This document shows positions 59,860 through 64,000 of a DNA stretch of 64,000 nucleotides, piece after piece (the first letter of the stretch is position 1; every line of letters starts with the position of its first letter). This stretch comes from Cricetomys ansorgei (lineage: Eukaryota > Chordata > Mammalia > Rodentia > Nesomyidae). The position numbers were made by a program, and so were the translations under genes. The stretch covers positions 6,996,501 to 7,060,500 of the forward strand of contig JAMJFZ010004031.1 of the NCBI GenBank assembly GCA_026225945.1. Direction: 5' to 3'. The notes beneath the pieces were generated by a model, which saw nothing but the letters and a program-made list of their open reading frames with translations, was not told the origin of the DNA and did no database searches.

Positions 59860-60450
59860 GCAGACCCCCTCGGCTCTGCTGTGCCCATCTCCCCTCGTAG
59901 CTTCTAGTCCCCATCAGGTTCTCTAGCTCATCAGTCCTTCCTCATTCTCCACACAGCATGCTTTTGAAACACGTGAGGTCATTTGACTTCCTGGTGAGCA
60001 CCCAGTGCTGTCCCCCGGCTAGGAACCAAGCCCAACGCCATCCTTCCGAAAGCCCATTTCTGCCACTTACTCTCACCCTTCCCTTACGAGTTCTGCCTAT
60101 CTGGAGTTTATCAACCAAGCTTGTCTTGCATGGAGACCTTTGGACTTTCTCCTCTCTGATGCTAGAATGCTTTTCCTCCTTATCTTCACATATCCAACTC
60201 CCTCTGTTCACTGGGACCTCAGCTTAAATATCATCACTTTGTAGAGCCCTCCACACCTTCTCACCCAAGCAGCCATTTGGCTTCTGTCTGTCACAGCTTC
60301 CTCTTTCAATCCACTGCATAGCACCTTCCAGATCCGACATTCCTTTTCTCCGTTTTCATTGGTTATTATCTGTCATTCCTCCCATTTAAATGCTGGCTCC
60401 ATGAAGTAGGGGCCTGGTTTGTTTTGCTCATAAAGAAGAAAGGAGTAAGA
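59860..60450 (+). mobile_element. L2 LINE 3'-region, plus strand
   Basis: 'aaatatcatcactttgtaga', 'gccctccacaccttctc', 'tggttattatctgtcattcc' and 'gctggctccatgaagtagg' follow L2 3'-end order. It ends near the 'tttgttttgctcat' landmark. No coding capacity remains. Confidence 0.7.
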
Positions 60451-60737
60451 GGTTAGGAGGGACCTATGGGGATTTAAATTTATTGGCATGTCCTATTTCT
60501 GAAACTGGGAGATATATATATCGACATCGACTGTATTCTGCCTTGTAGAGTCTAAGAAACGCTTCATTAGTTGATGTCCTTTTTGTATGAGCGTCACAGT
60601 AAACTAAGATGGTCATGCAGTCACTAGGCGATGGACCCTTTGGGGGCCACACACAGTCTGACTGACAGGTGACCACGTATATGTTAGTTAGGGTTAGTGT
60701 TAACTATTTAATACATAAGAAGTTAAAAGTTATTTCT

Positions 60738-60901
60738 ACTTTTAATTTTTGGAATTCTTTGGGGACAGGGTCTCTCTGTGTAGCTTTGGCTGTCCTGGAA
60801 CTCACAGTGTAGACCAAGCTAGCCTCAAACTCACATAGATCTGCCTGCCTCTGCCTCCTAAGTGCTGGGATTAAAGACATGTGCCACCACACCCAGATGA
60901 A
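60738..60901 (-). mobile_element. B1 SINE, minus strand, with target-site duplication
   Basis: 'gggacagggtctctctgtg', 'ggctgtcctggaactcacag', 'aagtgctgggattaaagac' and 'gccaccacacccag'. TTATTTCT at 60730-60737 recurs at 60902-60909, a candidate target-site duplication. Confidence 0.92.
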
Positions 60902-61019
60902 TTATTTCTTATAATCAAAATTTCCAAGACCTACTTTATAGTTTCCGTAAATATTTTGTCTCATCTGTAATCTAACAGTTATGGTGATTTGAGCACTAAT
61001 GTTTGTCTTCTTGGCTATT

Positions 61020-61470
61020 GTTTGAGGTTGAATTGTGCTACCCTCCCCATCTCCAGATATACTGAAGCTCTAAACCCAACACTTTAGAATGTAAACTATT
61101 CCGAATTAGAGTCACTATAGATGTAAAGGGTCATGCAGGCCCAAGATGAGTCTCTAATTTGATATGAGTGGTATCTTTGTAAAAAGATAAAGATATATGA
61201 AGAAAGCCATGTTGAGACAAGCTCAGAATGAGGCATTAACAAGCTAACGCAACCCCAGAGTGACCAGAAGCTAGAGGAAAAGTATAGATTTTTATTCTCA
61301 GAGGCCTCAGAAGGAAACAACCCTGCTAGCACCTTGAATTTTTTTTTTTTTTTTGACTTCTGGATTCCAGAAATAAGAGGAAGTTAAGTTTCTGTTGCTT
61401 TAAGCCACTTAGTTTGTGGGGCTTTGTGTTTCCGGGCCTAGGGAAGTATTAGATGTGTGTTCAAAGGTGA
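61020..61470 (+). mobile_element. Ancient MaLR/LTR-like repeat, plus strand
   Basis: 'aggttgaattgtgctaccc', 'atatgagtggtatctttgt', 'gtgaccagaagctagagg', 'cagaggcctcagaagg' and 'gttgctttaagccacttag' follow a mammal-wide repeat in order. A T-run at 61339-61354 interrupts it. A copy in opposite orientation is at 63243-63568. Family name uncertain. Confidence 0.65.
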
Positions 61471-62364
61471 CACACGCGGGCTAATGACTGAGGGTCTTCC
61501 TGTGATAGAGGATTGGGACTGAAATGGAAGCAGCAATGAAATTGAGTTCTTTTCCTGCAGCCTTTGATAATGCATACAGCATCATACAATGAGTCTGAGC
61601 CAATCCCCAAACTCAGTATGCTTTAGAATAGGCTGGCGTACACAGAGAAATTAAATAGCTCGTTTTCCCCAGGAATCTCATTGTGATCGGTTGAATCAAT
61701 CACAGAGTCACATTTATAGCTATTGTTCATAGCATGTCTGGTACCATTATAACCTTTCAGATCTTATTATCCTGGTAGATGCTGGTAGAATCATATTTAC
61801 ATTGATTTTTAGAAGGCAGAATGTTTGAGAACATTGGTGTTTACCAAGCAGAAGTGACTGGGTTAAGCATAGGTACAGAGTTAAGAATATTCTAGAGATG
61901 CTCAGATGATGAAGGCAAATCTTATTTAGACATAACTGGGTTTGTGTTACCCGCAAATCTGAATCATACCCGGAAACTCTCCTTTATACCAACCAGAGAT
62001 GAGGATGGGGTCAGAATAAGAATGGTACCTAATCTTTCAAGGTCATTGCTTGACAACAGAGGACATGGGTCTTTGCCCTGTTTCTAACATAAAATCACTG
62101 AAATGTCAGTGGGTGACAGGGTCCATCTTCTACTCAACTTACAATGGACATACAGTGACACTCCTAGCACCAAAGTCTTACAGAATGTAGAAATCACCCT
62201 CAGTGTTCATTGCTACATAGTCTCAGCTGTACTTCAGGGACCTTGACTTGGTCACAATATCTTAGGTGTGTGGACATTGGGGCCAGTGACGACACACAAG
62301 ATGCATTGTCAGATGAGTAACTTCTGATCTATATGTGGCCATATGATCTCCCTACGGAGAGCTG
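61471..62364. other. Unique intergenic sequence
   Basis: No gene or familiar repeat is seen. It separates the two inverted LTR-like copies together with the MIR. Confidence 0.45.
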
Positions 62365-62592
62365 GAGGACAAATAGATAAGAGTCCAGAGCTGGAGACAA
62401 ATATACCCGAGTATGACCCCTGGTTACATTCCTTATTAGCTATAAGCCTTTGAGTAAATGATTTAACTTTCTGTGTATATGATTCATTATTTGCAAATGG
62501 TAATAATTGTGGTGCACAATTTCTAGTAATTTTGTTAGGATGGAGTTGAGGCACTCTGAGAGGTGACGTAGTGGCTGCTGTTATTAGTGCTG
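62365..62592 (+). mobile_element. MIR SINE, plus strand
   Basis: 'ccttattagctataagcctt', 'tgagtaaatgatttaacttt' and 'tttgcaaatggtaataattg' match MIR core and 3' half. Strongly diverged. Confidence 0.65.
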
Positions 62593-63242
62593 CCTTTGCC
62601 CGCCCCATTCCCAGCAACGATGATGGGAATGGAGCTGCTTGCAGCCTCGATTTGGAGTCTCACTGGAGCCTCGGTGGTACCAACTGGACCCACAACTGTG
62701 CTGGCCGTGTCTACTACCATCATGATCTGACCTCTGCTGTGTCTCTGAGCAGATGGCTCTTCTCTACTAGTTGTTAGGCCCTTCCTCTCCATTTTCTTCT
62801 CTTGCACTGAGGATTGGCTGCTAGAGAAAGAATCTTAGTGTGGGAAGACATTTTTAGCTACAGCAGCTGCCCAGATGTGTAGTGACAGTACATTGCATGC
62901 AATCCCTGGGCTTCCTAGAACTTGAAGAAGACTCTAGAAGGTCCCCAGGGAGGAGACAGAGCCACCAGGCACAAGAAGGCAATCAACATGTCTCTAGAAA
63001 ATTGAGGGGGCTTGGAGCCATGGCTTTACAAACTCATGAAAATATTTTATGAGGCTAGACCTGTGAGATGAGTCTAACCTACTGACCTTAGTCCCAGTTT
63101 CCTCCATGGTTATAGGAAGTTACCTTTTAATTTTGCTCTTTTTCTTGTACATCTGGTCACTGTCAAACAGTACATCCTTGCAGGGAAGTCGGGAGGAGTC
63201 TAAGCACAGGAGATGTGGGGCAAAAGTCTGTCTTCACTTTCT
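62593..63242. other. Unclassified sequence
   Basis: A minus-strand 90-codon open frame (62535-62807), rich in Ser, Thr and Gly, overlaps the MIR end and has no recognised domain. No gene is supported. Confidence 0.42.
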
Positions 63243-63565
63243 AGTCTGTTCTAACAAGGTACCAACCTTGGTGGCTTTTTCTCGAGACCATCGGTGTGAG
63301 GTGAAACCTTCAGGGGAAGGTTCTTTCCTTGTCTCCTCCAGTTTTCTTACTCCCAGACACACCTTGGCTTGTAACCCTGTGCCTTTCTTCATAGAGGCCT
63401 TGTCTTGCACCACTACAAGGCTACCTTCACCTGTCTGAACAAATGTCTCCTTTCATAAGGGCCCAAGTCATGTCGGAAGAGTGCATCCTGATAACTTCAT
63501 CTTAACTTGCTCCCATCTGCAAAGACCTTATTTCCAAAGAAGGTAACATTCTTCAGAACTAAGGC

Positions 63566-63568
<3 letters not shown>
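63243..63568 (-). mobile_element. Ancient MaLR/LTR-like repeat, minus strand
   Basis: 'ctgttctaacaaggtaccaa', 'cttcatcttaacttgctccc' and 'atctgcaaagaccttatttc' then 'caaagaaggtaac' are the reverse-complement landmarks of the element at 61020-61470. Confidence 0.7.

Positions 63569-63599
<31 letters not shown>
63569..63599. repeat. (CA)n microsatellite
   Basis: About 15 CA units adjoining the LTR-like element. Confidence 0.97.
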
Positions 63600-63602
<3 letters not shown>

Positions 63603-63621
63603 TAAATGGTCCCTCACTCAT

Positions 63622-63690
63622 GAGCAATCCACCTGCATCAGTTTCCCAAGTGTTGGGGTGACAGGCATACGTCACCATGACAGCCTTAGG
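63622..63690 (-). mobile_element. B1 fragment, minus strand
   Basis: 'gagcaatccacctgcatc', 'agtttcccaagtgttgggg' and 'gacaggcatacgtcacc' are the 5' part of B1 in reverse complement. Truncated. Confidence 0.7.
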
Positions 63691-64000
63691 ATTTGTCATA
63701 GTTCTTGAGGGGTGAGGGTTTGCATGCACTATAACTCCTGACACGCCCTTTGCCCCATTTGGGTGGTTCTTCGGTAGAAAACATTCTGAATGTATCTATC
63801 TATCCCTTAGTCTTAGAGGCATGCTTTATTCAAACTCGAGACTTTATAATCACAAGTCAATTCCACGTCTCTCTATGGCCCTCCCTCATTATCTCATACT
63901 TCCAAAGCTAAGCCACAGGTTTAACAAACATGTATGAACCTTTAATTCACATTTTCATCTTATCTTGCTTGTGTGACTGCAGCCTCCAGCACAGGCCCTA
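63691..64000. other. Unique sequence to window end
   Basis: Nothing recognisable. Confidence 0.45.

Noticed and set aside
62535..62807. Ser/Thr/Gly-rich minus-strand frame
   Set aside because: Overlaps the 3' end of a MIR element and shows no recognised family.
1..64000. CRISPR arrays, operons, prophage or other microbial systems
   Set aside because: No regularly spaced identical repeats or dense long reading frames were seen; the SINE content identifies rodent nuclear DNA.

Overview
This window reads as nuclear DNA from a muroid (mouse/rat/hamster-type) rodent. The evidence is its interspersed repeats. There are B1 SINEs on both strands (3153-3335, 18702-18870, 60738-60901 and older ones), B2/B3 SINEs with AAATA-rich tails (23462-23655, 44714-44936, 59472-59690), ID and ID/B1 (B4-type) elements, a rodent L1 3' UTR (12965-13318), two short hAT elements of the rodent URR1 type (36301-36524, 40313-40539), and older mammal-wide MIR, L2 and MaLR-like relics. 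The exact species cannot be read from the sequence.

No protein-coding gene can be supported. The longest open frames (208, 175 and 145 codons) show no recognisable domain and are about what chance gives in 64 kb searched in six frames. They lack splice-consistent neighbours or overlap repeats. The only gene-like signals are weak. Two exon-like segments lie on the minus strand (12720-12845, then 12228-12379), with good acceptor and donor sequences but no clean joint reading frame, so an unannotated or noncoding transcript is possible. A terminal-exon-like segment lies on the plus strand at about 14400-14510, ending in an 18-bp palindrome that places AATAAA on both strands.

Layout. 1-12 kb: mostly unique sequence with scattered MIR, L2, MaLR-like LTRs and an ID/B1 SINE. 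12-14.6 kb: the exon-like signals and the L1/B1 pair. 14.6-28.9 kb: ordinary intergenic sequence with SINEs, MIRs, microsatellites and L2. 28.9-34.9 kb: almost free of recognisable transposons and rich in A/T-type homeodomain, POU and forkhead-like motifs. 35-44 kb: the URR1 elements and MIRs, with further unique blocks at 37.9-38.6, 41.4-41.7 and 42.4-42.7 kb. 44.6-45.8 kb: a SINE cluster. 46.8-51.5 kb: a second transposon-poor block. 51.5-64 kb: repeat-rich, with several ancient LTR-like copies including an inverted pair at 61.0-61.5 and 63.2-63.6 kb.

The best overall interpretation is a gene desert or a very large intron containing several candidate distal regulatory (conserved noncoding) elements. 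That is inferred from repeat exclusion and motif content only; no alignment was possible. I found no prokaryote-type system, CRISPR array, functional tRNA/rRNA gene or intact mobile-element coding region.
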